Part shown: positions 15,901 through 29,357 of the stretch, piece after piece
Numbering within the stretch: position 1 is the stretch's first letter
How the letters are laid out: each line of letters begins with the position of its first letter
Origin: Rhynchopus sp. YZ270_cl-10
Lineage: Eukaryota > Euglenozoa > Diplonemea > Diplonemida > Diplonemidae
Direction: 5' to 3'
DNA length: 64,000 nucleotides
Assembly: GCA_964035575.1 (NCBI GenBank)
Contig: OZ037914.1
Location: 10,176-74,175 of the forward strand
Program-made: the position numbers and the translations under genes
Notes under the pieces: generated by a model
The model's input: only the letters and a program-made list of their open reading frames with translations
The model's database searches: none
Told to the model about the DNA's origin: nothing

Positions 15901-18900
15901 TTTTTTCGGCTCCGCCGGTGAAATATCGACATAATTTAGGTATGTTATGTGCATAATATACCCATTAGAGCCCATTCAAGTCACATTCCGACCATTTTTC
16001 GTGAAAAAATGCAACTTTTTGTCACCGTGACCCCCAAAAATGACGATTTTTTGGTCGATTTTTTCGGCCAAAAATTTCGTACCACAGGGCCATACCATAT
16101 ACTGGGATTATCAACTTTTTGAAAATACGGCCTGGTATTCGGGTGTATATGTCCCATGGGGCCCATAGTAACCTTACTGGGTCATGCCCAAAGCCAATCT
16201 TAATAGTAAAATTCGATTTTCTGTGAAAAATATTTTCACCAAAAAATCGACTTTTTTCAAAATATTTCTCAGTTAGACAGTGTGTGATGCTCGGATCTGA
16301 GCGTACGACCCCGCAATTGACTCAGATGTGCTCAAATACCCCATATACCCAAGAAAATTGCATTTTCGAGTGAAAAGAAGGTTCGTACAGAGGTCATATG
16401 CCTGTGTACAGGTATATTTGCCTGTAACCCCTATGTTTGAGCACCGGCTAAGTTGTAGAGAGGGCCTGATACTCGGAATTGACCGTGCGACCCCGCAATT
16501 GACTCAGATTGGCCCAAAAACCCTATATACCCAAGATTTCTTCATTTTCGTGCAAATTTGAGGTATTTAGATATGGTTGTTTGCATGTTACACCAAAATA
16601 CAGGTGTTTGTTGCACCTGTAAAATTTGAGACATTGTGTGATGCTCTAATCTGATCGTACGACCCCGCAATTGACTCAAAAATGTCCAAAAACCCCACAT
16701 TCCCAAGATTTTTGCATTTTCGAGCATATATGAGCCATTTAGATATGATTATTAGCCATTTTACCCAATATACAGGTGTTTGTTGCATAAAAATACCCCT
16801 AAAAAACACCCTAAAAATGGCTGTTTTTCGCCTATTTTTGGGGGTCGCCTGAGCTATTTTTTTTATTGTTTTGGCCTTTCCTGGGACCTGAAAATAGGGT
16901 CCTGGGCCCAATATGTCCCAATGAGGCCATTGGAATATCGATTTTTTCCAGATATGGGCTTCCTAGACCGAAATTTTTGATTTTGGTGTTGCAAAAATTT
17001 TCGAAAATCCTGAAAAGTGCCCAAAAACACGTAAAAACACGTGTATAGGCACACCCTATCGGCCCCCAGCATTGCCCAGGATTGTTGCAAATTTTCCCTG
17101 CATGGGGGCCCTCCGGGCCCCCTGGACCCATTGCGACCCGATTGGTTCACATTCCTGGAAAATTTGGTCCCTAAGACACATACGTGGTTAACATACCCCT
17201 GAAAAACACCCTATTTTTGACCCTAAAAAACACCCTATTTTTGACCCTGAAAACATGATTTTAGCAAATAGGGCAACTAGTTTGGTGATCCAGCGACCGA
17301 CTCATGGGCCCAGTATGTCCAACAGGGCCATATGTTTGGTAAATTTTACCGGGGGCAAGGGGATGTACAAAAAAAAAGTGGATTTTTTACCTTAAAAAAA
17401 TGGCCAAAAATAGGCCAAAAATGGCCATTTTTCGGCCATGTGACCCCCACAGCAACCCTATATAGACCCCCAAAAACCTAATATTTTTTTCCCAGCGATG
17501 TGTCCTGGGGGCCCTTCGGGCCCCCAGGACACATCGCAACCCCGTTTTTTCAAAAAGCTGGCCCTACGGGCCAACTTTTTGAGGTGGCCTGTAGGGTGAC
17601 CCCTTCAAAAAGCTGGAACCCGGATTTTGGGGTCAGGGGTCCCTTTATGCACTTTTATGTATAAAAAAATGTCTGGGGCGAGAAAATGCAAATTTTTGCC
17701 TGCAAACACACTGCATACTACGACAGGACCATATTCCATCTTATCAGGAAAAATTTCGGAGGTGTTAGTCATAAAAACAATTTAAAATTTTTTGAAAAAA
17801 CATGAGATCTGGATAAAAGTTTTGACTGTACCTGTGGAAGGTGGGATTTTGCCTGTGTTTTGACTTTTTTTTTCAGTAAATAAACTTCTACTCATCTCCG
17901 GAGGCCGTCCGAGGTCGCAATTAACTCATTTTGACAATTTAGGGCCATATACCGCCCGTTTTTTCAAAAAGTTGAAAATTTTGGCCCCCAGGATTGGGTA
18001 CAGCGTGTACTGAACCCTGATTTTCGAAAAATCTCAACTTTTGAAATTCGTCACTTATGGCAGCATGTATCTGACACCCAATTTTGACTTTTCCCGTGAA
18101 TCCATTCTGGTGCATATACACTATCTGGCACCCCTGAGTCCATTGCGGGGTCGTTTTTTCAAAAAGTCGACCGGACTAATACCTAATATGACCCTGGGTA
18201 TAGCGTACCGTCTCAGAAACACCCCAAAATAAGTGTTTTTGAAGGGTTCTCACAGCTAAAATCGATGAAAAAATGTCAAAATCACTTTCCCGTGACCCAA
18301 TAGCGTGAAATATGGCCCATGTGGGCCCCCAGGACCTATAACACCCCCAATCGGTCGATTCCATGCATATTTCACACCCCCAGATATATGTGCCCATGGG
18401 GTGCCAGACCCCAAAATCATGATTTTTTCATGATTTTTGGCCCGATGCACTGACCTGCAGGGCCATACCGTCTACCGGGGCAACCATATTTTTGAAAAAG
18501 CGGCCTTGCATAGGGCCCAGTATGTCCCACAGGGTATGTTGCCCCAGATTCAGGTCCCCGCACAAGCCAAACCAATATTTTAAAATCGATTTTTTTGAAA
18601 AAAATATTTTTGAAAAAAAATCGTGATTTTTGGGATTTTGGTGATTTTTACAGTTTTGCACACCCTGAAAATCGATTTTTTCGGCTCCGCCGGTGAAATA
18701 TCGACATAATTTAGGTATGTTATGTGCATAATATACCCATTAGAGCCCATTCAAGTCACATTCCGACCATTTTTCGTGAAAAAATGCAACTTTTTGTCAC
18801 CGTGACCCCCAAAAATGACGATTTTTTGGTCGATTTTTTCGGCCAAAAATTTCGTACCACAGGGCCATACCATATACTGGGATTATCAACTTTTTGAAAA

Positions 18901-21900
18901 TACGGCCTGGTATTCGGGTGTATATGTCCCATGGGGCCCATAGTAACCTTACTGGGTCATGCCCAAAGCCAATCTTAATAGTAAAATTCGATTTTCTGTG
19001 AAAAATATTTTCACCAAAAAATCGACTTTTTTCAAAATATTTCTCAGTTAGACAGTGTGTGATGCTCGGATCTGAGCGTACGACCCCGCAATTGACTCAG
19101 ATGTGCTCAAATACCCCATATACCCAAGAAAATTGCATTTTCGAGTGAAAAGAAGGTTCGTACAGAGGTCATATGCCTGTGTACAGGTATATTTGCCTGT
19201 AACCCCTATGTTTGAGCACCGGCTAAGTTGTAGAGAGGGCCTGATACTCGGAATTGACCGTGCGACCCCGCAATTGACTCAGATTGGCCCAAAAACCCTA
19301 TATACCCAAGATTTCTTCATTTTCGTGCAAATTTGAGGTATTTAGATATGGTTGTTTGCATGTTACACCAAAATACAGGTGTTTGTTGCACCTGTAAAAT
19401 TTGAGACATTGTGTGATGCTCTAATCTGATCGTACGACCCCGCAATTGACTCAAAAATGTCCAAAAACCCCACATTCCCAAGATTTTTGCATTTTCGAGC
19501 ATATATGAGCCATTTAGATATGATTATTAGCCATTTTACCCAATATACAGGTGTTTGTTGCATAAAAATACCCCTAAAAAACACCCTAAAAATGGCTGTT
19601 TTTCGCCTATTTTTGGGGGTCGCCTGAGCTATTTTTTTTATTGTTTTGGCCTTTCCTGGGACCTGAAAATAGGGTCCTGGGCCCAATATGTCCCAATGAG
19701 GCCATTGGAATATCGATTTTTTCCAGATATGGGCTTCCTAGACCGAAATTTTTGATTTTGGTGTTGCAAAAATTTTCGAAAATCCTGAAAAGTGCCCAAA
19801 AACACGTAAAAACACGTGTATAGGCACACCCTATCGGCCCCCAGCATTGCCCAGGATTGTTGCAAATTTTCCCTGCATGGGGGCCCTCCGGGCCCCCTGG
19901 ACCCATTGCGACCCGATTGGTTCACATTCCTGGAAAATTTGGTCCCTAAGACACATACGTGGTTAACATACCCCTGAAAAACACCCTATTTTTGACCCTA
20001 AAAAACACCCTATTTTTGACCCTGAAAACATGATTTTAGCAAATAGGGCAACTAGTTTGGTGATCCAGCGACCGACTCATGGGCCCAGTATGTCCAACAG
20101 GGCCATATGTTTGGTAAATTTTACCGGGGGCAAGGGGATGTACAAAAAAAAAGTGGATTTTTTACCTTAAAAAAATGGCCAAAAATAGGCCAAAAATGGC
20201 CATTTTTCGGCCATGTGACCCCCACAGCAACCCTATATAGACCCCCAAAAACCTAATATTTTTTTCCCAGCGATGTGTCCTGGGGGCCCTTCGGGCCCCC
20301 AGGACACATCGCAACCCCGTTTTTTCAAAAAGCTGGCCCTACGGGCCAACTTTTTGAGGTGGCCTGTAGGGTGACCCCTTCAAAAAGCTGGAACCCGGAT
20401 TTTGGGGTCAGGGGTCCCTTTATGCACTTTTATGTATAAAAAAATGTCTGGGGCGAGAAAATGCAAATTTTTGCCTGCAAACACACTGCATACTACGACA
20501 GGACCATATTCCATCTTATCAGGAAAAATTTCGGAGGTGTTAGTCATAAAAACAATTTAAAATTTTTTGAAAAAACATGAGATCTGGATAAAAGTTTTGA
20601 CTGTACCTGTGGAAGGTGGGATTTTGCCTGTGTTTTGACTTTTTTTTTCAGTAAATAAACTTCTACTCATCTCCGGAGGCCGTCCGAGGTCGCAATTAAC
20701 TCATTTTGACAATTTAGGGCCATATACCGCCCGTTTTTTCAAAAAGTTGAAAATTTTGGCCCCCAGGATTGGGTACAGCGTGTACTGAACCCTGATTTTC
20801 GAAAAATCTCAACTTTTGAAATTCGTCACTTATGGCAGCATGTATCTGACACCCAATTTTGACTTTTCCCGTGAATCCATTCTGGTGCATATACACTATC
20901 TGGCACCCCTGAGTCCATTGCGGGGTCGTTTTTTCAAAAAGTCGACCGGACTAATACCTAATATGACCCTGGGTATAGCGTACCGTCTCAGAAACACCCC
21001 AAAATAAGTGTTTTTGAAGGGTTCTCACAGCTAAAATCGATGAAAAAATGTCAAAATCACTTTCCCGTGACCCAATAGCGTGAAATATGGCCCATGTGGG
21101 CCCCCAGGACCTATAACACCCCCAATCGGTCGATTCCATGCATATTTCACACCCCCAGATATATGTGCCCATGGGGTGCCAGACCCCAAAATCATGATTT
21201 TTTCATGATTTTTGGCCCGATGCACTGACCTGCAGGGCCATACCGTCTACCGGGGCAACCATATTTTTGAAAAAGCGGCCTTGCATAGGGCCCAGTATGT
21301 CCCACAGGGTATGTTGCCCCAGATTCAGGTCCCCGCACAAGCCAAACCAATATTTTAAAATCGATTTTTTTGAAAAAAATATTTTTGAAAAAAAATCGTG
21401 ATTTTTGGGATTTTGGTGATTTTTACAGTTTTGCACACCCTGAAAATCGATTTTTTCGGCTCCGCCGGTGAAATATCGACATAATTTAGGTATGTTATGT
21501 GCATAATATACCCATTAGAGCCCATTCAAGTCACATTCCGACCATTTTTCGTGAAAAAATGCAACTTTTTGTCACCGTGACCCCCAAAAATGACGATTTT
21601 TTGGTCGATTTTTTCGGCCAAAAATTTCGTACCACAGGGCCATACCATATACTGGGATTATCAACTTTTTGAAAATACGGCCTGGTATTCGGGTGTATAT
21701 GTCCCATGGGGCCCATAGTAACCTTACTGGGTCATGCCCAAAGCCAATCTTAATAGTAAAATTCGATTTTCTGTGAAAAATATTTTCACCAAAAAATCGA
21801 CTTTTTTCAAAATATTTCTCAGTTAGACAGTGTGTGATGCTCGGATCTGAGCGTACGACCCCGCAATTGACTCAGATGTGCTCAAATACCCCATATACCC

Positions 21901-24900
21901 AAGAAAATTGCATTTTCGAGTGAAAAGAAGGTTCGTACAGAGGTCATATGCCTGTGTACAGGTATATTTGCCTGTAACCCCTATGTTTGAGCACCGGCTA
22001 AGTTGTAGAGAGGGCCTGATACTCGGAATTGACCGTGCGACCCCGCAATTGACTCAGATTGGCCCAAAAACCCTATATACCCAAGATTTCTTCATTTTCG
22101 TGCAAATTTGAGGTATTTAGATATGGTTGTTTGCATGTTACACCAAAATACAGGTGTTTGTTGCACCTGTAAAATTTGAGACATTGTGTGATGCTCTAAT
22201 CTGATCGTACGACCCCGCAATTGACTCAAAAATGTCCAAAAACCCCACATTCCCAAGATTTTTGCATTTTCGAGCATATATGAGCCATTTAGATATGATT
22301 ATTAGCCATTTTACCCAATATACAGGTGTTTGTTGCATAAAAATACCCCTAAAAAACACCCTAAAAATGGCTGTTTTTCGCCTATTTTTGGGGGTCGCCT
22401 GAGCTATTTTTTTTATTGTTTTGGCCTTTCCTGGGACCTGAAAATAGGGTCCTGGGCCCAATATGTCCCAATGAGGCCATTGGAATATCGATTTTTTCCA
22501 GATATGGGCTTCCTAGACCGAAATTTTTGATTTTGGTGTTGCAAAAATTTTCGAAAATCCTGAAAAGTGCCCAAAAACACGTAAAAACACGTGTATAGGC
22601 ACACCCTATCGGCCCCCAGCATTGCCCAGGATTGTTGCAAATTTTCCCTGCATGGGGGCCCTCCGGGCCCCCTGGACCCATTGCGACCCGATTGGTTCAC
22701 ATTCCTGGAAAATTTGGTCCCTAAGACACATACGTGGTTAACATACCCCTGAAAAACACCCTATTTTTGACCCTAAAAAACACCCTATTTTTGACCCTGA
22801 AAACATGATTTTAGCAAATAGGGCAACTAGTTTGGTGATCCAGCGACCGACTCATGGGCCCAGTATGTCCAACAGGGCCATATGTTTGGTAAATTTTACC
22901 GGGGGCAAGGGGATGTACAAAAAAAAAGTGGATTTTTTACCTTAAAAAAATGGCCAAAAATAGGCCAAAAATGGCCATTTTTCGGCCATGTGACCCCCAC
23001 AGCAACCCTATATAGACCCCCAAAAACCTAATATTTTTTTCCCAGCGATGTGTCCTGGGGGCCCTTCGGGCCCCCAGGACACATCGCAACCCCGTTTTTT
23101 CAAAAAGCTGGCCCTACGGGCCAACTTTTTGAGGTGGCCTGTAGGGTGACCCCTTCAAAAAGCTGGAACCCGGATTTTGGGGTCAGGGGTCCCTTTATGC
23201 ACTTTTATGTATAAAAAAATGTCTGGGGCGAGAAAATGCAAATTTTTGCCTGCAAACACACTGCATACTACGACAGGACCATATTCCATCTTATCAGGAA
23301 AAATTTCGGAGGTGTTAGTCATAAAAACAATTTAAAATTTTTTGAAAAAACATGAGATCTGGATAAAAGTTTTGACTGTACCTGTGGAAGGTGGGATTTT
23401 GCCTGTGTTTTGACTTTTTTTTTCAGTAAATAAACTTCTACTCATCTCCGGAGGCCGTCCGAGGTCGCAATTAACTCATTTTGACAATTTAGGGCCATAT
23501 ACCGCCCGTTTTTTCAAAAAGTTGAAAATTTTGGCCCCCAGGATTGGGTACAGCGTGTACTGAACCCTGATTTTCGAAAAATCTCAACTTTTGAAATTCG
23601 TCACTTATGGCAGCATGTATCTGACACCCAATTTTGACTTTTCCCGTGAATCCATTCTGGTGCATATACACTATCTGGCACCCCTGAGTCCATTGCGGGG
23701 TCGTTTTTTCAAAAAGTCGACCGGACTAATACCTAATATGACCCTGGGTATAGCGTACCGTCTCAGAAACACCCCAAAATAAGTGTTTTTGAAGGGTTCT
23801 CACAGCTAAAATCGATGAAAAAATGTCAAAATCACTTTCCCGTGACCCAATAGCGTGAAATATGGCCCATGTGGGCCCCCAGGACCTATAACACCCCCAA
23901 TCGGTCGATTCCATGCATATTTCACACCCCCAGATATATGTGCCCATGGGGTGCCAGACCCCAAAATCATGATTTTTTCATGATTTTTGGCCCGATGCAC
24001 TGACCTGCAGGGCCATACCGTCTACCGGGGCAACCATATTTTTGAAAAAGCGGCCTTGCATAGGGCCCAGTATGTCCCACAGGGTATGTTGCCCCAGATT
24101 CAGGTCCCCGCACAAGCCAAACCAATATTTTAAAATCGATTTTTTTGAAAAAAATATTTTTGAAAAAAAATCGTGATTTTTGGGATTTTGGTGATTTTTA
24201 CAGTTTTGCACACCCTGAAAATCGATTTTTTCGGCTCCGCCGGTGAAATATCGACATAATTTAGGTATGTTATGTGCATAATATACCCATTAGAGCCCAT
24301 TCAAGTCACATTCCGACCATTTTTCGTGAAAAAATGCAACTTTTTGTCACCGTGACCCCCAAAAATGACGATTTTTTGGTCGATTTTTTCGGCCAAAAAT
24401 TTCGTACCACAGGGCCATACCATATACTGGGATTATCAACTTTTTGAAAATACGGCCTGGTATTCGGGTGTATATGTCCCATGGGGCCCATAGTAACCTT
24501 ACTGGGTCATGCCCAAAGCCAATCTTAATAGTAAAATTCGATTTTCTGTGAAAAATATTTTCACCAAAAAATCGACTTTTTTCAAAATATTTCTCAGTTA
24601 GACAGTGTGTGATGCTCGGATCTGAGCGTACGACCCCGCAATTGACTCAGATGTGCTCAAATACCCCATATACCCAAGAAAATTGCATTTTCGAGTGAAA
24701 AGAAGGTTCGTACAGAGGTCATATGCCTGTGTACAGGTATATTTGCCTGTAACCCCTATGTTTGAGCACCGGCTAAGTTGTAGAGAGGGCCTGATACTCG
24801 GAATTGACCGTGCGACCCCGCAATTGACTCAGATTGGCCCAAAAACCCTATATACCCAAGATTTCTTCATTTTCGTGCAAATTTGAGGTATTTAGATATG

Positions 24901-26934
24901 GTTGTTTGCATGTTACACCAAAATACAGGTGTTTGTTGCACCTGTAAAATTTGAGACATTGTGTGATGCTCTAATCTGATCGTACGACCCCGCAATTGAC
25001 TCAAAAATGTCCAAAAACCCCACATTCCCAAGATTTTTGCATTTTCGAGCATATATGAGCCATTTAGATATGATTATTAGCCATTTTACCCAATATACAG
25101 GTGTTTGTTGCATAAAAATACCCCTAAAAAACACCCTAAAAATGGCTGTTTTTCGCCTATTTTTGGGGGTCGCCTGAGCTATTTTTTTTATTGTTTTGGC
25201 CTTTCCTGGGACCTGAAAATAGGGTCCTGGGCCCAATATGTCCCAATGAGGCCATTGGAATATCGATTTTTTCCAGATATGGGCTTCCTAGACCGAAATT
25301 TTTGATTTTGGTGTTGCAAAAATTTTCGAAAATCCTGAAAAGTGCCCAAAAACACGTAAAAACACGTGTATAGGCACACCCTATCGGCCCCCAGCATTGC
25401 CCAGGATTGTTGCAAATTTTCCCTGCATGGGGGCCCTCCGGGCCCCCTGGACCCATTGCGACCCGATTGGTTCACATTCCTGGAAAATTTGGTCCCTAAG
25501 ACACATACGTGGTTAACATACCCCTGAAAAACACCCTATTTTTGACCCTAAAAAACACCCTATTTTTGACCCTGAAAACATGATTTTAGCAAATAGGGCA
25601 ACTAGTTTGGTGATCCAGCGACCGACTCATGGGCCCAGTATGTCCAACAGGGCCATATGTTTGGTAAATTTTACCGGGGGCAAGGGGATGTACAAAAAAA
25701 AAGTGGATTTTTTACCTTAAAAAAATGGCCAAAAATAGGCCAAAAATGGCCATTTTTCGGCCATGTGACCCCCACAGCAACCCTATATAGACCCCCAAAA
25801 ACCTAATATTTTTTTCCCAGCGATGTGTCCTGGGGGCCCTTCGGGCCCCCAGGACACATCGCAACCCCGTTTTTTCAAAAAGCTGGCCCTACGGGCCAAC
25901 TTTTTGAGGTGGCCTGTAGGGTGACCCCTTCAAAAAGCTGGAACCCGGATTTTGGGGTCAGGGGTCCCTTTATGCACTTTTATGTATAAAAAAATGTCTG
26001 GGGCGAGAAAATGCAAATTTTTGCCTGCAAACACACTGCATACTACGACAGGACCATATTCCATCTTATCAGGAAAAATTTCGGAGGTGTTAGTCATAAA
26101 AACAATTTAAAATTTTTTGAAAAAACATGAGATCTGGATAAAAGTTTTGACTGTACCTGTGGAAGGTGGGATTTTGCCTGTGTTTTGACTTTTTTTTTCA
26201 GTAAATAAACTTCTACTCATCTCCGGAGGCCGTCCGAGGTCGCAATTAACTCATTTTGACAATTTAGGGCCATATACCGCCCGTTTTTTCAAAAAGTTGA
26301 AAATTTTGGCCCCCAGGATTGGGTACAGCGTGTACTGAACCCTGATTTTCGAAAAATCTCAACTTTTGAAATTCGTCACTTATGGCAGCATGTATCTGAC
26401 ACCCAATTTTGACTTTTCCCGTGAATCCATTCTGGTGCATATACACTATCTGGCACCCCTGAGTCCATTGCGGGGTCGTTTTTTCAAAAAGTCGACCGGA
26501 CTAATACCTAATATGACCCTGGGTATAGCGTACCGTCTCAGAAACACCCCAAAATAAGTGTTTTTGAAGGGTTCTCACAGCTAAAATCGATGAAAAAATG
26601 TCAAAATCACTTTCCCGTGACCCAATAGCGTGAAATATGGCCCATGTGGGCCCCCAGGACCTATAACACCCCCAATCGGTCGATTCCATGCATATTTCAC
26701 ACCCCCAGATATATGTGCCCATGGGGTGCCAGACCCCAAAATCATGATTTTTTCATGATTTTTGGCCCGATGCACTGACCTGCAGGGCCATACCGTCTAC
26801 CGGGGCAACCATATTTTTGAAAAAGCGGCCTTGCATAGGGCCCAGTATGTCCCACAGGGTATGTTGCCCCAGATTCAGGTCCCCGCACAAGCCAAACCAA
26901 TATTTTAAAATCGATTTTTTTGAAAAAAATATTT

Positions 26935-27736
26935 TTGAAAAAAAATCGTGATTTTTGGGATTTTGGTGATTTTTACAGTTTTGCACACCCTGAAAATCGA
27001 TTTTTTCGGCTCCGCCGGTGAAATATCGACATAATTTAGGTATGTTATGTGCATAATATACCCATTAGAGCCCATTCAAGTCACATTCCGACCATTTTTC
27101 GTGAATAAATGCAACTTTTTGTCACCGTGACCCCCAAAAATGACGATTTTTTGGTCGATTTTTTCGGCCAAAAATTTCGTACCACAGGGCCATACCGTAT
27201 ACTGGGATTATCAACTTTTTGAAAATACGGCCTGGTATTCGGGTGTATATGTCCCATGGGGCCCATAGTAACCTTACTGGGTCATGCCCAAAGCCAATCT
27301 TAATAGTAAAATTCGATTTTCTGTGAAAAATATTTTGACCAAAAAATCGTCATTTTTCCGATTTTCGTCATTTTTACAGTTTTGCACACCCTGAAAATCG
27401 ATTTTTTCGGCTCCGTCGGTGAAATATCGACATAATTTAGGTATGTTATGTGCATAATATACCCATTAGAGCCCATTCAAGTCACATTCCGACCATTTTT
27501 CGTGAAAAAATGCAACTTTTTGTCACCGTGACCCCCAAAAATGACGATTTTTTGGTCGATTTTTTCGGCCAAAAATTTCGTACCACAGGGCCATACCATA
27601 TACTGGGATTATCAACTTTTTGAAAATACGGCCTGGTATTCGGGTGTATATGTCCCATGGGGCCCATAGTAACCTTACTGGGTCATGCCCAAAGCCAATC
27701 TTAATAGTAAAATTCGATTTTCTGTGAAAAATATTT
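26935..27736. repeat. ~401 bp tandem duplication in the last satellite unit
   Basis: A segment of the tenth unit is present twice in tandem with a 401 bp offset. The string TTTTACAGTTTTGCACACCC occurs at 26,971 and again at 27,372. The two halves differ by scattered substitutions, including around 27,107, 27,197 and 27,335-27,365, so the duplication is older than the near-identical units to its left or was not homogenised with them. The exact ends are uncertain by about 30 bp. Confidence 0.9.
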
Positions 27737-28162
27737 TCACCAAAAAATCGACTTTTTTCAAAATATTTCTCAGTTAGACAGTGTGTGATGCTCGGATCTG
27801 AGCGTACGACCCCGCAATTGACTCAGATGTGCTCAAATACCCCATATACCCAAGAAAATTGCATTTTCGAGTGAAAAGAAGGTTCGTACAGAGGTCATAT
27901 GCCTGTGTACAGGTATATTTGCCTGTAACCCCTATGTTTGAGCACCGGCTAAGTTGTAGAGAGGGCCTGATACTCGGAATTGACCGTGCGACCCCGCAAT
28001 TGACTCAGATTGGCCCAAAAACCCTATATACCCAAGATTTCTTCATTTTCGTGCAAATTTGAGGTATTTAGATATGGTTGTTTGCATGTTACACCAAAAT
28101 ACAGGTGTTTGTTGCACCTGTAAAATTTGAGACATTGTGTGATGCTCTAATCTGATCGTACG

Positions 28163-28910
28163 ACCCCGCAATTGACTCAAAAATGCCCAAAAACCCCACA
28201 TTCCCAAGATTTTTGCATTTTCGAGCATATATGAGCCATTTAGATATGATTATTAGCCATTTTACCCAATATACAGGTGTTTGTTGCATAGCTAAAATTC
28301 TAGACATTGTCTGATGCTCGGATCTGACCGTACGACCCCGCAATTGACTCAGATGTGCCCAAAAAACCCATATTCCCAAGATTTTTGCATTTTCGTGCAA
28401 ATTTAAGGTATTCAGATATGGTTATATGCATGTTACACCAAAATACAGGTGTTTGTTGCACCTGTAAAATTCTAGACATTATGTGATGCTCAGATCTGAT
28501 CGTACGACCCCGCAATGAACTCAGATGTGCCCAAAAACCCCATATTCCCAAGATTTTTGCATTTTAGAGCACATTCTAATTGCTTAGATAGGGTATAAAG
28601 GCATTTTGCCCATATTTTTGCGACATTTTACCGATTAGGATACTTCTGATGCTCCAATCAAATCGTCCGACCCCGCAATGGATTCAGAATTGCCCAAAAA
28701 CCCTATATTCCCAAGATTTTTGCACTTTTAAGGGTTTCTGACATCCTTAGATAGGATAAAGAGGCATTTTCAGGTATTTTGATAAACGGACATTTTGTCT
28801 ATTAGGATATGTGTGATGCTCAGATTGATTCATCTGACCTCATAATGGATTCAGGAGCCCCTAAATATGCCATTTTCCCAAAAATTTCTCACTTTTGACA
28901 ATTTTGAAGA
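28163..28910. repeat. Degenerate ~165-172 bp satellite monomers at array edge
   Basis: Boxes related to ACCCCGCAATTGACTCA recur at 28,163, 28,335, 28,507, 28,670 and 28,837, giving spacings of 172, 172, 163 and 167 bp. The box becomes more altered to the right (GACTCA, then GAACTCA, GGATTCA). These are diverged copies of the short monomer that also sits at the end of each higher-order unit. Increasing divergence outward is typical of the border of a satellite array. Confidence 0.88.
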
Positions 28911-28977
28911 TTCTCAGAAAGAGTGAGGAGACAAAAAAATGAGAAAAATCTGGAAAAACCAAAATATATTATTCGTC

Positions 28978-29035
28978 TCAGGTGTTGAACCCGGGACCGA
29001 AAGAATATCGGACCACAGTACAACACACTAGGATT
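28978..29035 (-). other. tRNA-like or SINE-like fragment (doubtful)
   Basis: The - strand contains GGTCCCGGGTTCAACACC, close to an RNA polymerase III B box (consensus GGTTCRANNCC), preceded by a stretch that reads like a tRNA anticodon arm region. I could not fold a full cloverleaf, and the T-stem pairs poorly. It may be a tRNA pseudogene or the head of a SINE. It lies 200 bp from the 5S-like gene. Confidence 0.22.
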
Positions 29036-29125
29036 TTCTGACGCAAGTATTTTTTTAGTTTTTTATGGATGCGCACAGCTAAGAACCGGTCTGACAATTT
29101 AGATCTATTTTTCGGTGTATTTATC

Positions 29126-29178
29126 CAGTTGGTCACCCGCGCCAGTACTATCCAGGCTTGGAGGTGTCTAACTTCTCA
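29126..29178 (-). pseudogene. Partial 5S rRNA-like sequence, inverted
   Basis: The reverse complement reads GAGAAGTTAGACACC, then CCTGGATAGTACTGGCGCGG and GTGACCAACTGG. This matches the middle and 3' half of the complete 5S-like sequence at 29,234-29,352 with several differences. The 5' third and the 3' end are missing, so it is a fragment. It faces the complete copy across about 55 bp. Confidence 0.75.
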
Positions 29179-29233
29179 GGTAAAAACGGACTGGTAATAA
29201 GTCTTCCCAGCTTTTCCACCCAGACCTATTATT

Positions 29234-29352
29234 GGATTCGGCCATACTCTGGTGAATACACCTCATCCCGCCTGATTTGAGAAGTTAAGCACCAGCAGGC
29301 CTGGATAGTACTGGCGTGGGTGACCAGCTGGGAAGTCCGGGTGCTTGAATCC
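29234..29352 (+). rRNA. 5S rRNA-like gene
   Basis: This 119-base segment begins GGATTCGGCCATACTC and ends GGGTGCTTGAATCC, so the 5' and 3' ends pair (GGATTC with GAATCC) as in 5S helix I. It holds the conserved GAAGTTAAGC block of loop B/internal control region, then GGCCTGGATAGTACT and GGGTGACCAGCTGGGAAGTCC. A run of five T residues follows directly and fits an RNA polymerase III terminator. From memory, AATACACCT and GATTTGAGAAGTTAAGC resemble euglenid 5S more than animal 5S; I could not align it to check. A single copy beside a fragment and satellite DNA may be a dispersed or pseudogene copy, or a 5S-derived SINE head, rather than a unit of a main 5S cluster. Confidence 0.8.
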
Positions 29353-29357
29353 TTTTT
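29353..29357 (+). terminator. Pol III-type T-run after the 5S-like gene
   Basis: Five consecutive T residues follow directly after the last paired base of the 5S-like helix I. This is the usual position of an RNA polymerase III terminator. Confidence 0.6.

Larger units (their letters stand above)
1..28162. repeat. 2,775 bp higher-order satellite array, ten units
   Basis: The box ACCCCGCAATTGACTCA, used as a phase mark, recurs at 11, 2786, 5562, 8337, 11112, 13887, 16662, 19437, 22212 and 24987. The period is 2,775 bp, or 2,776 bp in the second unit because of one extra A near 3,155. The units are nearly identical where compared; position 7 (A, where other copies have T) is one of the few differences. 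Each unit ends with three shorter subunits that repeat the same box at spacings of 182 and 172 bp (for example 2432, 2614, 2786), followed by about 2.4 kb of unrelated sequence. It is therefore a higher-order repeat built partly on a ~172 bp monomer. The sequence is full of short A and T runs. Small open frames in it (under 110 codons, no shared motif) are chance frames. The array continues beyond the left edge. Assembly collapse or expansion of copy number cannot be excluded. Confidence 0.97.

Noticed and set aside
129-28551. Many small frames of 60-107 codons repeated every 2,775 bp on both strands
   Set aside because: They are copies of the satellite sequence, use non-ATG starts in several cases, overlap on both strands and show no domain.
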